Positions 34,798-43,715 are shown, numbered from the stretch's first letter. The stretch is 64,000 nucleotides of DNA from a bacterium (GCA_004561555.1 SFVH01000003.1:1-64000); one strand, 5' to 3'. The notes: generated by a model from the letters alone, not told the origin. A program made the numbers and translations.

Positions 34798-36582
34798 TTA
34801 CTTTTCGCCTTTAGCAAGTTTCTCCTTGAGAGCGGCCAATTCGGAGATGTCACCGAGAGTGGTCTTTTCAAGCGGAGTGGTCATTGCAGGAGCTGCTTCG
34901 GCTGCTTTAGCCTTCTTAGCTGCCTTCTTAGCTTCAGCCTTTTCTGCCTTAGCTTCATCTTCGAAGATGCGGCTGTGAGAGAGGATGATGCGCTTCGACT
35001 CCTTGTTAAACTCGATAACCTTGAAGTTGAGCTTCTCATCTACTTGAGCTTGAGTGCCATCTTCTTTTACGAGGTGCTTCGGAGTAGCGAAGCCTTCCAC
35101 GCCATAAGGCAATGCGATAACAGCACCCTTTTCAAGCATTTCTACGATAGTACCTTCGTGGATGCTACCAACGGTGAACACTGTTTCAAACACATCCCAA
35201 GGATTTTCTTCGAGTTGCTTGTGGCCGAGGCTCAAGCGACGATTTTCCTTATCGATTTCAAGCACTTGAACATCGATGTCAGAACCGATTTGAGTGAATT
35301 CACTCGGGTGTTTGATTTTCTTAGTCCAAGAGAGGTCAGAAATGTGAATCAAGCCGTCAACGCCTTCTTCCAATTCAACAAATACGCCGAAGTTGGTGAA
35401 GTTGCGCACTTTAGCAGTGTGCTTAGAGCCAACAGGATATTTTTCTTCGATATTTTCCCATGGGTCAGCCTTAAGTTGCTTAATGCCAAGCGACATTTTG
35501 CGCTCTTTGCGGTCGAGAGTAAGCACTACAGCTTCAACCTCGTCGCCCACCTTCATAAAGTCTTGAGCCGAACGAAGGTGTTGAGACCACGACATTTCAG
35601 ACACGTGGATAAGACCTTCTACGCCCGGAGCGATTTCAACAAATGCGCCATAGTCAGCCATAACAACCACCTTACCCTTAACTTTGTCGCCGGGTTTGAG
35701 GTCCGGATTGAGAGCATCCCATGGATGTGGTTGAAGTTGCTTCAAGCCCAAAGCAATGCGCTTCTTCTCATCGTCGAAGTCAAGGATAACAACGTTAAGC
35801 TTTTCGTCGAGCGATACAACCTCGTTCGGGTCGTTAACACGTCCCCAAGAGAGGTCGGTGATATGAATCAAGCCGTCTACGCCGCCAAGGTCGATAAACA
35901 CACCATAGGATGTGATATTCTTGACAGTACCTTCGAGCACTTGACCCTTTTCGAGTTTTGCAATGATTTCTTTCTTTTGTTGTTCCAATTCAGCTTCAAT
36001 AAGAGCCTTGTGAGAAACAACGACATTCTTGAATTCTTGGTTGATTTTCACCACCTTGAATTCCATAGTTTTGCCGACAAACATGTCGTAGTCGCGAATA
36101 GGCTTAACGTCGATTTGCGAGCCCGGCAAGAATGCTTCAATACCAAACACATCAACAATCATACCGCCCTTAGTGCGACATTTGATGTAACCCTTAATGA
36201 TTTCATCATTGTCAAGAGCCTCATTCACACGATCCCAGCTGCGTGCTGCGCGCGCTTTCTTGTGAGAAAGGAGAAGTTGACCTTTTTTGTCCTCTTGATT
36301 TTCAATAAACACCTCTACAGTGTCGCCGACCTTCAAATCCGGATTGTAGCGGAATTCGCTCATCGGGATGATGCCGTCCGATTTATAGCCAATGTTAACC
36401 ACAGCTTCGCGCTTATTCAAAGCAATTACTGTGCCCTCGATTACGTCCTTGTCCTTAATGGTGTTCAACGACTCATCGTAAGTTTTCACGAGTTCCTCGC
36501 GAGTTTTGCCTGTTTCCACTTGTCCGTTTTCATACGAATCCCAGTCGAAATCGGCAATCGGTGAATTAACTAATTCGCTCAT
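34798..36582 (-). CDS. rpsA: 30S ribosomal protein S1
   Basis: A 594-residue protein with six tandem S1 RNA-binding domains between about residues 45 and 545. Recurrent motifs include NIGYKSDGIIPMSEF, YGVFIDLGGVDGLIHITDLS, YGAFVEIAPGVEGLIHVSEM and FGVFVELEEGVDGLIHISDL, each about 85-88 residues apart. S1 brings mRNA to the small subunit; in Bacteroidota, where Shine-Dalgarno use is weak, it matters for initiation. The C-terminus is an Ala/Lys/Glu-rich tail (KAEAKKAAKKAKAAEAA). The promoter at 36651-36680 and a terminator make it monocistronic. Confidence 0.96.
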   Translation of the reverse strand: MSELVNSPIADFDWDSYENGQVETGKTREELVKTYDESLNTIKDKDVIEGTVIALNKREAVVNIGYKSDGIIPMSEFRYNPDLKVGDTVEVFIENQEDKKGQLLLSHKKARAARSWDRVNEALDNDEIIKGYIKCRTKGGMIVDVFGIEAFLPGSQIDVKPIRDYDMFVGKTMEFKVVKINQEFKNVVVSHKALIEAELEQQKKEIIAKLEKGQVLEGTVKNITSYGVFIDLGGVDGLIHITDLSWGRVNDPNEVVSLDEKLNVVILDFDDEKKRIALGLKQLQPHPWDALNPDLKPGDKVKGKVVVMADYGAFVEIAPGVEGLIHVSEMSWSQHLRSAQDFMKVGDEVEAVVLTLDRKERKMSLGIKQLKADPWENIEEKYPVGSKHTAKVRNFTNFGVFVELEEGVDGLIHISDLSWTKKIKHPSEFTQIGSDIDVQVLEIDKENRRLSLGHKQLEENPWDVFETVFTVGSIHEGTIVEMLEKGAVIALPYGVEGFATPKHLVKEDGTQAQVDEKLNFKVIEFNKESKRIILSHSRIFEDEAKAEKAEAKKAAKKAKAAEAAPAMTTPLEKTTLGDISELAALKEKLAKGEK

Positions 36583-36650
36583 TTAAAATTAATTGGTTAA
36601 TAAATAAAGTTAATTAATAAATTAGACATTATGTTGATAATAGTCGATTG

Positions 36651-36680
36651 CAAAGGTACAAATTATTTTTCATTCAGCAA
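36651..36680 (-). promoter_or_regulatory. Promoter of rpsA
   Basis: Minus-strand TACCTTTG (36658-36651) with TTG at 36680-36678, spacer 19 bases. The leader to ATG 36582 is about 65 bases. Confidence 0.65.
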
Positions 36681-36754
36681 TCAATTTCTTCCGTAAAAAA
36701 TTATTTTTCAGCAAAATAAGCGTAATAAATCAAAGAGCAAAAATGCGGGTATGC

Positions 36755-36786
36755 AAAAAAGTGTGGCAACCTCCCGATTGCCACAC
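36755..36786 (-). terminator. Terminator after the 21-codon ORF
   Basis: A perfect 9-bp stem GTGTGGCAA/TTGCCACAC (36761-36769, 36778-36786) is followed on the minus strand by TTTTTTGC. It lies 35 bases after the small ORF's stop. Confidence 0.75.
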
Positions 36787-36821
36787 TCCGCTTTCTTCAT
36801 TTTACAATAACCAAACAAGCT

Positions 36822-36887
36822 TTATTTATAAGCTTTGGCAGTGATGGTAATATACCATTGCACAGCCTTGAATAAAACCTTTTTCAT
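36822..36887 (-). CDS. Putative 21-residue small protein
   Basis: A 21-codon ORF on the minus strand, too short for ordinary gene callers. It starts MKKVLFKAVQWY and ends TAKAYK, then TAA. The peptide is basic with a short hydrophobic, possibly amphipathic core, suggesting membrane contact or an RNA-binding microprotein. A -7 box TATCTTTG lies about 70 bases upstream (36958-36965) and a strong intrinsic terminator 35 bases downstream, so it sits in a compact transcription unit of about 200 bases that contains no other candidate ORF. Alternatively the transcript is a small RNA and the ORF is incidental. I do not recognise a family. Confidence 0.5.
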   Translation of the reverse strand: MKKVLFKAVQWYITITAKAYK

Positions 36888-36957
36888 AGAATCTTACTTA
36901 AAAAAATACCTAATGAAAAACACACTTTTTACTAACCTTATTACCTTTTTTACGTTG

Positions 36958-36965
36958 CAAAGATA
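36958..36965 (-). promoter_or_regulatory. -7 box of the 21-codon gene
   Basis: Minus-strand TATCTTTG. The best upstream TTTG (36995-36992) is 26 bases away, longer than usual, so the -33 element is uncertain. Confidence 0.45.
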
Positions 36966-36992
36966 AGTATAGTTTTTGGAATATGTGTCATC

Positions 36993-37016
36993 AAAGTATG
37001 TTTTATAACATACTTT
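36993..37016. promoter_or_regulatory. Perfect palindrome upstream of the small-gene promoter
   Basis: AAAGTATGTT-TTAT-AACATACTTT, ten-base arms. It lies between the pseudouridine synthase stop and the -7 box at 36958-36965. Neither strand has a T-run after it, so an operator is as likely as a terminator. Confidence 0.4.
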
Positions 37017-37051
37017 TAACATTTTAACACAACAAAGCACTATGAAAACTA

Positions 37052-38674
37052 CTAAAAATCCGGCTCGCAACCCAATGTAATCACCTCATTAGTAACAGGA
37101 TGCTTAAATGAAATCATCATTGCGTGAAGGCAAAGTCGCTTATCGGGCTTTCCATACAGCATATCGCCATGAATCGGCGCATTCAGCCCAAGTGAATGGG
37201 AAGCGTGAACTCGAAGCTGATGAGTGCGACCGGTGAGAGGTGAAAACAAAATGCGAGTGGTGTGGTCGGGCAGCCGTTCTATCACCTTATAGCGCGTAAC
37301 CGCAGCCTTTCCATTGACGAAGTCTACCATCTGTTGCGGACTGTTGGCGTGGTCGGGCGACAAAGGCAGACATATCTTCCCTTCATCATCGACAACATTT
37401 CCATCAACTATGGCAACATATTGTTTATGTATTTCTCTATTGTTGAATTGGCGCCTCAACTCCACAAATGCTTCGGCAGTTTTTGCCACAATAAGAATTC
37501 CAGAGGTGTGCATATCCAAACGGTGAGCGATAAGCGGTCCGGTGGCAGCGGGGTATTTACAACGCGCTATCGATTCCACCGACTCTCTATCCGACTTTCC
37601 CGGCACCGACAACATTCCTGCGGGCTTATTCACCACCCACAGCCATTCGTCCTCCAAAATAGTGGTAAGCTTATGACTCAGATTATCGTCTTTCTCCAAA
37701 GGATTATCCTCTACAATCAATCCACGAAGCATAAAATCGAGAATCGGCTTACACTTGCTTGTACAGGAAGGATAAAAATGACCATCGCGACGCACCTCAG
37801 CCGAGAGGGGTTGCCCTATCCAAAATTCCCCCATTGCCAGAGGCTTCATATTTTGACGAAATGCATATTGCAGCATTTTGGGAGCGGCACAATCTCCGGC
37901 ACCTGAAGGAGGGAGCTCGCCTCGACTGTCGGCAAAAATTTTGGTGATTGACTTGCTCTCACCGAGAGCATTGAGCATCACAAATCGGTCGAACGTAAGA
38001 CGCTGAAGAGCTATACTTCGGCTTTTTCGCTCAGCTTTAAGTGCTTCTATTCGACACTCTATTTCATCCACTGCTGCTTGAGCCTCTTGAATGACTTTAT
38101 TATGACGGAGCTTCAGCCGTTTAAGTTCAGCGTTTTGATATTGGCTCTCTCTCACCATCTCCTGCCTCTCCGCCTCAGAAGCCCTCAACATTTTTGCTCT
38201 GCGTTTTTCCTTGCAACGAGCGATAAATTCTTTATATGCGAGGATTTCGTCGGCAGCCACTTGCTGCACCATTTTCAAGCGAGCGTTTACATTAGCAAGC
38301 TCTTCACCTTCAGTCAGGCGGCTCACTTCATCATTAATAGCCGAAATGCGCAGCTCCTCCGGTCGGAAAAACCCATCACGACGTAGCAAGTCGCATACCG
38401 GCGGCACAAAAAAGCTGCTCCTACCGACATTATGAATCACCCCGGAATAGCCGGCAAGGAAGCCGATACTACCGTCGGAGGTCTGCACCACCAGCACACC
38501 GAGCATCTTCCCTTGTTGCAATTCTTGAGCAAGAAGAGGTTGAGAGGCGACATAATCACGCACACTACGAGCCGCTTCCACTACTAAGGGATGCGGCTCG
38601 TAGCAATACGGATAAGTAAATTTCTCGGGACAATCCCGAGCTGTTATATCATTATCAAATTTATGTAACATCAA
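37052..38674 (-). CDS. RluA-family pseudouridine synthase with long N-terminal extension
   Basis: A 540-residue protein. The C-terminal 220 residues are an RluA-type catalytic domain: VVNKPAGMLSVPGK, the catalytic Asp in HRLDMHTSGILIVAK near residue 385, and SPLTGRTHQLRVH. The first 310 residues include a globular start (GVLVVQTSDGSIGFLAGYSG), a long coiled coil (about residues 150-230, rich in Lys, Glu, Arg), and a cysteine-containing segment. This extended form is seen in Bacteroidales; E. coli RluA is only about 220 residues. Its RNA target cannot be named. It shares a 4-base overlap with the AraC-type gene upstream. Confidence 0.85.
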   Translation of the reverse strand: MMLHKFDNDITARDCPEKFTYPYCYEPHPLVVEAARSVRDYVASQPLLAQELQQGKMLGVLVVQTSDGSIGFLAGYSGVIHNVGRSSFFVPPVCDLLRRDGFFRPEELRISAINDEVSRLTEGEELANVNARLKMVQQVAADEILAYKEFIARCKEKRRAKMLRASEAERQEMVRESQYQNAELKRLKLRHNKVIQEAQAAVDEIECRIEALKAERKSRSIALQRLTFDRFVMLNALGESKSITKIFADSRGELPPSGAGDCAAPKMLQYAFRQNMKPLAMGEFWIGQPLSAEVRRDGHFYPSCTSKCKPILDFMLRGLIVEDNPLEKDDNLSHKLTTILEDEWLWVVNKPAGMLSVPGKSDRESVESIARCKYPAATGPLIAHRLDMHTSGILIVAKTAEAFVELRRQFNNREIHKQYVAIVDGNVVDDEGKICLPLSPDHANSPQQMVDFVNGKAAVTRYKVIERLPDHTTRILFSPLTGRTHQLRVHASHSLGLNAPIHGDMLYGKPDKRLCLHAMMISFKHPVTNEVITLGCEPDF

Positions 38675-39543
38675 TCAGTATTTCCTTCCGCTCTCAGTTC
38701 AGTAGGCGTTTTGCCAAAGTAATGCTTACAGAAGTTGGAAAAATAAGACACCGATGAGAAACCGTAGCGTTGTGATAAATCGGTGATTGAGCGATTTGTG
38801 TTTTTGATATCCGAAAGCATCCTTTCAGCCTTACGGTCGAGAAGCCATTGCTTTACAGAAGTCTTGAAATGCTTTTTAAACTTACGCTGGAACGTGGTGA
38901 CCGGCATATGAGCCAAAGCGGCAAAATGCTTCACGTCGGTAACACTATCGTAATTAGTCATAACCATCTCCTCAAATTTGCGATTGAAGCAAAACAGAGG
39001 ATGGAAGAATCGAGCCAAATCCTCACGACTGTAATAATTAATCAGAAGGAAAAACAGCTCTTGACGTTTTGTAGCGAAATAACCTGAACAAGGGATACCA
39101 TCGTCGATAGCATCTAAAGCTGACTGCACGAAAGATTTCAAACGATGATGAATAGGTAGTGCTTGGCTCTGACGCTGCTCGAAATCATCTTCATGGGAGT
39201 AAGTGTCGTGCATTAAGTTGACCAACGAATAGCACGAGCAAAACGGCTCTTTCTCGCTAAATGCCACCGACAGCACCAATGTCCCCGGCTCAATTGAACC
39301 GATAAAGTAAGAATTGCACGGCACCAAGCCGATACTTCCTGCACTAATCACCTGAACATCAAGCTTATTAATCTTAATTTTGACAACACCCTCAATAACA
39401 AACAGCAACTTCGAGTAAGTCAATTTTTCTTCCACAAACAGCACATCAGAAGCGCTCCTGCGGTCGATTTTTTTTATAGCTACATCATCCGACGAGCTAT
39501 AAAACCCACAATTATTGTGGATTTCAAAGTTACAAATATTCAT
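38671..39543 (-). CDS. AraC-family transcriptional regulator
   Basis: A 290-residue regulator. ATG 39543 (MNICNFEIHNN) is preferred; the longer frame starts at GTG. The N-terminal 170 residues are a cupin-like sensing region (VIEGVVKIKINKLDVQVISAG), and the C-terminal 100 carry two helix-turn-helix motifs ending SVSYFSNFCKHYFGKTPTEL. This is the cytokine- or nutrient-type AraC set common in Bacteroidales. It overlaps the RluA-type gene by 4 bases and probably shares its transcript. A palindrome CCACAAT-T-ATTGTGG lies in its first coding bases (near 39507-39521). Confidence 0.88.
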   Translation of the reverse strand: MNICNFEIHNNCGFYSSSDDVAIKKIDRRSASDVLFVEEKLTYSKLLFVIEGVVKIKINKLDVQVISAGSIGLVPCNSYFIGSIEPGTLVLSVAFSEKEPFCSCYSLVNLMHDTYSHEDDFEQRQSQALPIHHRLKSFVQSALDAIDDGIPCSGYFATKRQELFFLLINYYSREDLARFFHPLFCFNRKFEEMVMTNYDSVTDVKHFAALAHMPVTTFQRKFKKHFKTSVKQWLLDRKAERMLSDIKNTNRSITDLSQRYGFSSVSYFSNFCKHYFGKTPTELRAEGNTD

Positions 39544-39697
39544 CTTAAACACCTCTCAATTTTAGAATCTGAATACAAAATAAATATAATAGACTCAAAT
39601 GAGCAAGAGTTATATATTATTTTGAATTGAATAAAATAATTTTTAACAACTAAAATTATTGTTTTTAAGAGGCTTTTGAGAATTTCCGAAAGCATTC

Positions 39698-40459
39698 TCA
39701 TAAAATAATATGAAAATTGTCAGAATCAGCAAGCGCAGGAAATTTTGCTCTGAATTTTTGTTGCTTATCAATGTCAATTTCAGCAGTCCATCCACCTTCT
39801 TCACTTCCGACACAAACTATCGGTCTGCCCAAATAATCAATAATTTCGCTACATCCGTTATATTTCAATGACCCATCTTCACCGGTACGATTCACGCCCA
39901 CAATATAAGCTTGGTTTTCTACAGCGCGCGCGGGCAACAATGTGCTCCAAGCAGAAATACGAGCTTCGGGCCATGCCGCCACATAGACTGCCACATCGTA
40001 GTCATTGCGACAACGCGAGAACACAGGAAACCGCAAGTCGTAGCAAACTTGCAAAAGAAATCTCACTCCCTCGAAATTTATAATCACACGTTCCTTTCCC
40101 GGCGAGTAATGCTCATCCTCCCCACCAAAACTGAAAAGATGCCGCTTGTCGTAATGCTGCACCTCTCCTTCGGGAGTAATAAAATACATTCTGTTAAGCA
40201 ACTTCCCATTGCCATCATTTTCTGCCATGCTTCCCACAATAGCGGCGTTGCGAAGCTTTGCCTGTTGCAGCATCCATTGCCTAATAAAGTGAGAGTGGTA
40301 TGGGGCAGAAACATTGTCAACAACGAAACCCGTGGCAAACATTTCGGAGAGAACATAAACATCACTGCTTTCAGCACTATTCATCAGCACCGACAACCTA
40401 TCGAGGGTAGCTTCAACACTACCACTCAGAATGTTATGTTGAATAATTGCTATTCTCAT
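39698..40459 (-). CDS. Nitrilase-superfamily amidohydrolase (YafV/omega-amidase-like)
   Basis: A 253-residue carbon-nitrogen hydrolase. ATG 40459 (MRIAIIQHNILSG) fits the family start; the longer frame adds seven codons. The catalytic triad is visible: Glu in VLSEMFATGF, Lys in HYDKRHLF, Cys in LQVCYDLRFP. The last motif and the AAWPEARISAW segment resemble YafV/omega-amidase (2-oxoglutaramate or 2-oxosuccinamate deamidation). It is cytoplasmic, monocistronic and divergent from tatA. Confidence 0.88.
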   Translation of the reverse strand: MRIAIIQHNILSGSVEATLDRLSVLMNSAESSDVYVLSEMFATGFVVDNVSAPYHSHFIRQWMLQQAKLRNAAIVGSMAENDGNGKLLNRMYFITPEGEVQHYDKRHLFSFGGEDEHYSPGKERVIINFEGVRFLLQVCYDLRFPVFSRCRNDYDVAVYVAAWPEARISAWSTLLPARAVENQAYIVGVNRTGEDGSLKYNGCSEIIDYLGRPIVCVGSEEGGWTAEIDIDKQQKFRAKFPALADSDNFHIIL

Positions 40460-40477
40460 AATTCTTCTCCCCGCTTG

Positions 40478-40508
40478 CAAATTTAATGAGCCAAAGGCTG
40501 TTTTGCAA
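40478..40508 (-). promoter_or_regulatory. Promoter of the nitrilase gene
   Basis: Minus-strand TAAATTTG (40485-40478) with TTG at 40508-40506 and a 20-base spacer. Confidence 0.6.
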
Positions 40509-40550
40509 TAGTTTTTGCAAAAAACTGCAAGTTTTATCAGTATTTTTTGC

Positions 40551-40558
40551 TAAGTTTG
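40551..40558 (+). promoter_or_regulatory. -7 box of the tatA operon
   Basis: TAAGTTTG matches TAnnTTTG, 24 bases before the tatA start at 40582. The -33 element is unclear. Confidence 0.5.
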
Positions 40559-40581
40559 CACTAAATAAGCAAAAAATTGTA

Positions 40582-40785
40582 ATGAATATGTGTAATTTAT
40601 TGTTATTTATGGGGTTAGGCACAGGTGAGCTCGTTGTTATCGCACTTGTGGTGCTCCTTCTCTTCGGCGGCAAAAAAATCCCGGAATTGATGAAAGGCTT
40701 GGGAAAAGGTGTGAAGAGTTTTAAGGAAGGCATGAACGAAGTAAAAGATGAAATAGAAAAGCCTGCTGAAAGCGACAAAAAATAA
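40582..40785 (+). CDS. tatA: Twin-arginine translocase subunit TatA/E
   Basis: A 67-residue protein with one N-terminal membrane helix and an amphipathic helix, as in Tat[21 protein letters not shown], then [18 protein letters not shown]. The open frame begins further left, but ATG 40582 is the first start downstream of the -7 box and gives a normal-length protein; ATG 40609 is also possible. It builds the pore for folded proteins with TatC, encoded 7 bases after its stop. No TatB is seen, as usual in Bacteroidota. Confidence 0.92.
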   Translation: MNMCNLLLFMGLGTGELVVIALVVLLLFGGKKIPELMKGLGKGVKSFKEGMNEVKDEIEKPAESDKK

Positions 40786-40791
40786 CAGCCG

Positions 40792-41586
40792 ATGGCGGGC
40801 ACTGCCAATTCTTCCGATATGAGTTTTTGGGCACATCTTGACGACCTCAGAAGAGTGTTGTTCAAGATGGCGTTGGTGCTTGCGTTGTTTATGGCGGTGT
40901 TTTTCATATATATGCCGTGGCTATTTGACAATGTAATACTTGCCCCATGCCATGGCGACTTTTTTCTTTATCGCCTATTTGCCGGAGTGACGGCAGCCAT
41001 CCCCGGATTAGATCATTTTTCCACCGACGATTTTTCAGTAAATCTCATCAACCTTAATCTTACAGCACAATTTTTCACACACCTTTCCACCTCATTTTGG
41101 CTGTCGTTGGTGTTTTCTTTTCCCATATTGCTTTATCTATTATGGACATTCGTGCGACCTGCACTTTACCCGAATGAAATAAAGGGTGCTCGCACGGCAT
41201 TCTCATTGGGTGCAATAATGTTTTATATCGGATTGGCGGTGGGATATTTTCTTGTGTTCCCCATCACATTGCGATTTCTATACACCTACCAACTGAGCGG
41301 CGCCATCACCAACAGTTTGTCGCTCGACTCCTATATGGATAACTTTATGATGCTCAATCTCATTATGGGCATCACCTTCGAATTACCCTTGTTGGCATGG
41401 GCGCTCTCCTCTATTGGCTTATTACGGCGACAATTCTTCAAACGCTATCGTCGTCATGCCATTGTTGTGCTTCTCATCCTTGCCGCCGTGATTACCCCCA
41501 CCGGCGACCCTTTCACTCTGATGATAGTGTTTCTACCCATATATTTGCTCTATGAAGCGAGCGCCATAATAGTAAAGAAAGAATAA
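40792..41586 (+). CDS. tatC: Twin-arginine translocase subunit TatC
   Basis: A 264-residue, six-helix inner-membrane protein that binds twin-arginine signal peptides. MSFWAHLDDLRRVLFKMAL matches the family's HLxELRxR opening; later FELPLLAWALSSIGLL and AVITPTGDPFTLMIVFLPIY are conserved helices 5-6 with their loop. tatA precedes by 6 bases. The HAD phosphatase start overlaps its stop (TAATG). Confidence 0.95.
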   Translation: MAGTANSSDMSFWAHLDDLRRVLFKMALVLALFMAVFFIYMPWLFDNVILAPCHGDFFLYRLFAGVTAAIPGLDHFSTDDFSVNLINLNLTAQFFTHLSTSFWLSLVFSFPILLYLLWTFVRPALYPNEIKGARTAFSLGAIMFYIGLAVGYFLVFPITLRFLYTYQLSGAITNSLSLDSYMDNFMMLNLIMGITFELPLLAWALSSIGLLRRQFFKRYRRHAIVVLLILAAVITPTGDPFTLMIVFLPIYLLYEASAIIVKKE

Positions 41587-42425
41587 TGAATAAAACCCTC
41601 TATATATCCGACCTCGACGGAACACTTCTCAACAGTAGCAGCCTTGTTTCCGAGACCTCTCGACATATGCTCAACCATCTTATTGAAGAGCAGGGCATCC
41701 TCTTTTCTATTGCCACAGCACGTACCCCAGCCACCGTGGCTCGATTAATGGAAGGCATCGCTTGCAAACTGCCGTTAATTGTGATGACCGGAGCAGCAAT
41801 GTGGACCCCGGCAGGACTAACCAACACTCATTTTCTCAAAACGAAAGATGTAAAAACCATTCTACATCTCACCTCAAAAGCCGGCATACAGCCATTTTTC
41901 TACACCCTCAATGGCACTCGCATAGAAGCATGGCATCATCCGGAAGTCAACGACTATGACCGTGACTTTATGATGCAACGATGCCACACAGTGCACAAAC
42001 GATTTATCTTATCTCCCGAGTTAGACGAGCAACGAATGAAGCTCACTATGCTTGTGTTTGCTGCTGCCGACTACAACCTTATGGGTAATGTTTTTCAACA
42101 AGTAAAGACTCAAACCGACTGCTCTATCACCTACTATCGCGACATCTTTAACAACAACATAGGTTTTTTGGAGGCGATGGGCAATGGTGTGTCGAAAGCT
42201 AAAGCCGTAGCTCAGCTCAAAGAGCAATGCAAAGCAGAGAGAGTGGTGGTGTTTGGCGACAGCCCAAACGACTTGTCGATGCGCACCGTAGCCGACGTGT
42301 TTGTTGCTCCCGAAAACGCATCGCCGGAAGTGCTTCGTGTGGCTGACGAAGTGACTTTGACAAACAACGACGACTGCGTAGCTCATTGGATTAATAACGA
42401 TGTAAAACGACAATCAAAGCGATGA
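41586..42425 (+). CDS. Cof-type HAD hydrolase
   Basis: A 279-residue haloacid-dehalogenase phosphatase of the Cof/C2B-cap group. Motif I is ISDLDGTLL near the N-terminus, motif II is in ATARTP, and motif IV GDSPNDLSM near the C-terminus. Such enzymes hydrolyse sugar phosphates or flavin-type cofactors in the cytoplasm; the substrate is not readable. It overlaps tatC (TAATG) and the histidine kinase (ATGA), implying translational coupling. Confidence 0.88.
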   Translation: MNKTLYISDLDGTLLNSSSLVSETSRHMLNHLIEEQGILFSIATARTPATVARLMEGIACKLPLIVMTGAAMWTPAGLTNTHFLKTKDVKTILHLTSKAGIQPFFYTLNGTRIEAWHHPEVNDYDRDFMMQRCHTVHKRFILSPELDEQRMKLTMLVFAAADYNLMGNVFQQVKTQTDCSITYYRDIFNNNIGFLEAMGNGVSKAKAVAQLKEQCKAERVVVFGDSPNDLSMRTVADVFVAPENASPEVLRVADEVTLTNNDDCVAHWINNDVKRQSKR

Positions 42426-43642
42426 AATTTAACATCTACGATAAAAGAAAACTGTGGAAATGGATATTCTTGTTTCTATCAGTAGTGCTTGTGGGCTTTT
42501 TCCTTATAGTGTCAAACAATCTTGTCAATGACCTTGCCAAACAAGAACGCGAACGTATGGAGATTTGGGCAAATGCGACAAAAGCTCTCGCCACCGCCCC
42601 TATGTCGACCGACGACAACGGGATGGCAATGCAGTCGGGCGACATCGATTTCTATCTTGGCATAATAGAAAAAAACGACAATATCCCCGTGCTTCTCGTT
42701 GACGAAGACAACAACATTCTTATGCACCGCAACTTCGACCTGCCGGAGCCTGTCGACACCCTCAATCCAATGACACTCTCTCCCGCCAACGAAACATTCT
42801 TGCAAGACAAACTATCACATCTTCGCAATTCTCGAAACCACATACTTATCAAGATTGATGACCAAATCACCCAACACCTTTATTATGAAGACTCAACGCT
42901 TCTCACTTCAATGTCATACTATCCACGCATCCAACTACTCGTGATGATACTATTTGTGGCGCTTGTATACTTCGCCGTGATGACGATAAAAAAAGCAGAG
43001 CAAAACAAAGTGTGGGTAGGACTGTCAAAAGAAACAGCACACCAACTGGGCACTCCGATTTCGTCGCTGATGGCGTGGGTACAGATGCTTGAAGCGTCCG
43101 GTATTGACAAAGAAATTGTCGACGATATGAATAAGGATGTAAACCGTCTTTCAATGATTGCCGACCGTTTCTCTAAAATAGGCTCTAAGCCGGAAATGGC
43201 GCTGCAACCCATTTGCGATGTAGTGACAAAAAGCCTCGACTATCTTCGAGCACGCATTTCTACCGCTGTATCTCTCTCCACCGACCTCCCCCAAAACGAA
43301 CACAACGTGATGTTATGCCGTCCTCTATTTGAATGGGTGATGGAAAACTTATGTAAAAATGCTGTTGATGCAATGCAAGGCAAAGGTTCTCTTAATGTTC
43401 TGGTCGGTTATGACAAGAAAACGGCATTTATTGAAGTAACCGACACCGGGAAAGGCATTGCTCGCAAAAATTTCTCTAATGTTTTTAGCCCGGGATATAC
43501 CACCAAAAAGCGAGGTTGGGGATTGGGACTGACCCTCGCCAAACGAATTGTGGAAGAATACCATGGCGGACGAATATTCGTGAAACAGTCGGAAATAGGT
43601 GTCGGCACCACTTTCCGCATTGAGCTACCAATTGAAGGATAG
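42422..43642 (+). CDS. Membrane sensor histidine kinase without adjacent regulator
   Basis: A 406-residue inner-membrane sensor. Helices at about residues 13-31 and 171-190 flank a periplasmic sensing region of about 140 residues. The H box is KETAHQLGTPISSLMAW with the phospho-accepting His near residue 204; the ATPase domain has ENLCKNAVDAM (N box), VTDTGKGIA (G1) and GWGLGLTLAKRIVEEY (G2). No response-regulator gene is adjacent, so its partner is elsewhere. It ends the tatA-tatC-HAD unit and its stop is only 20 bases before the trp promoter. Confidence 0.9.
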   Translation: MKFNIYDKRKLWKWIFLFLSVVLVGFFLIVSNNLVNDLAKQERERMEIWANATKALATAPMSTDDNGMAMQSGDIDFYLGIIEKNDNIPVLLVDEDNNILMHRNFDLPEPVDTLNPMTLSPANETFLQDKLSHLRNSRNHILIKIDDQITQHLYYEDSTLLTSMSYYPRIQLLVMILFVALVYFAVMTIKKAEQNKVWVGLSKETAHQLGTPISSLMAWVQMLEASGIDKEIVDDMNKDVNRLSMIADRFSKIGSKPEMALQPICDVVTKSLDYLRARISTAVSLSTDLPQNEHNVMLCRPLFEWVMENLCKNAVDAMQGKGSLNVLVGYDKKTAFIEVTDTGKGIARKNFSNVFSPGYTTKKRGWGLGLTLAKRIVEEYHGGRIFVKQSEIGVGTTFRIELPIEG

Positions 43643-43661
43643 TCAAAAAAATTCAAAAAAG

Positions 43662-43692
43662 TTTGGATATCCAAAAATTATGCATAACTTTG
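43662..43692 (+). promoter_or_regulatory. Promoter of the trp operon
   Basis: TTTG (43662-43665) and TAACTTTG (43685-43692) with a 19-base spacer. The leader peptide ATG at 43716 is 24 bases downstream. Confidence 0.7.
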
Positions 43693-43715
43693 CATCAAAA
43701 TAGAACAAACAGACA

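Noticed and set aside
34975..36564. 529-codon plus-strand ORF opposite rpsA
   Set aside because: It mirrors the six S1 domains in antisense; residues show no family pattern and no promoter.
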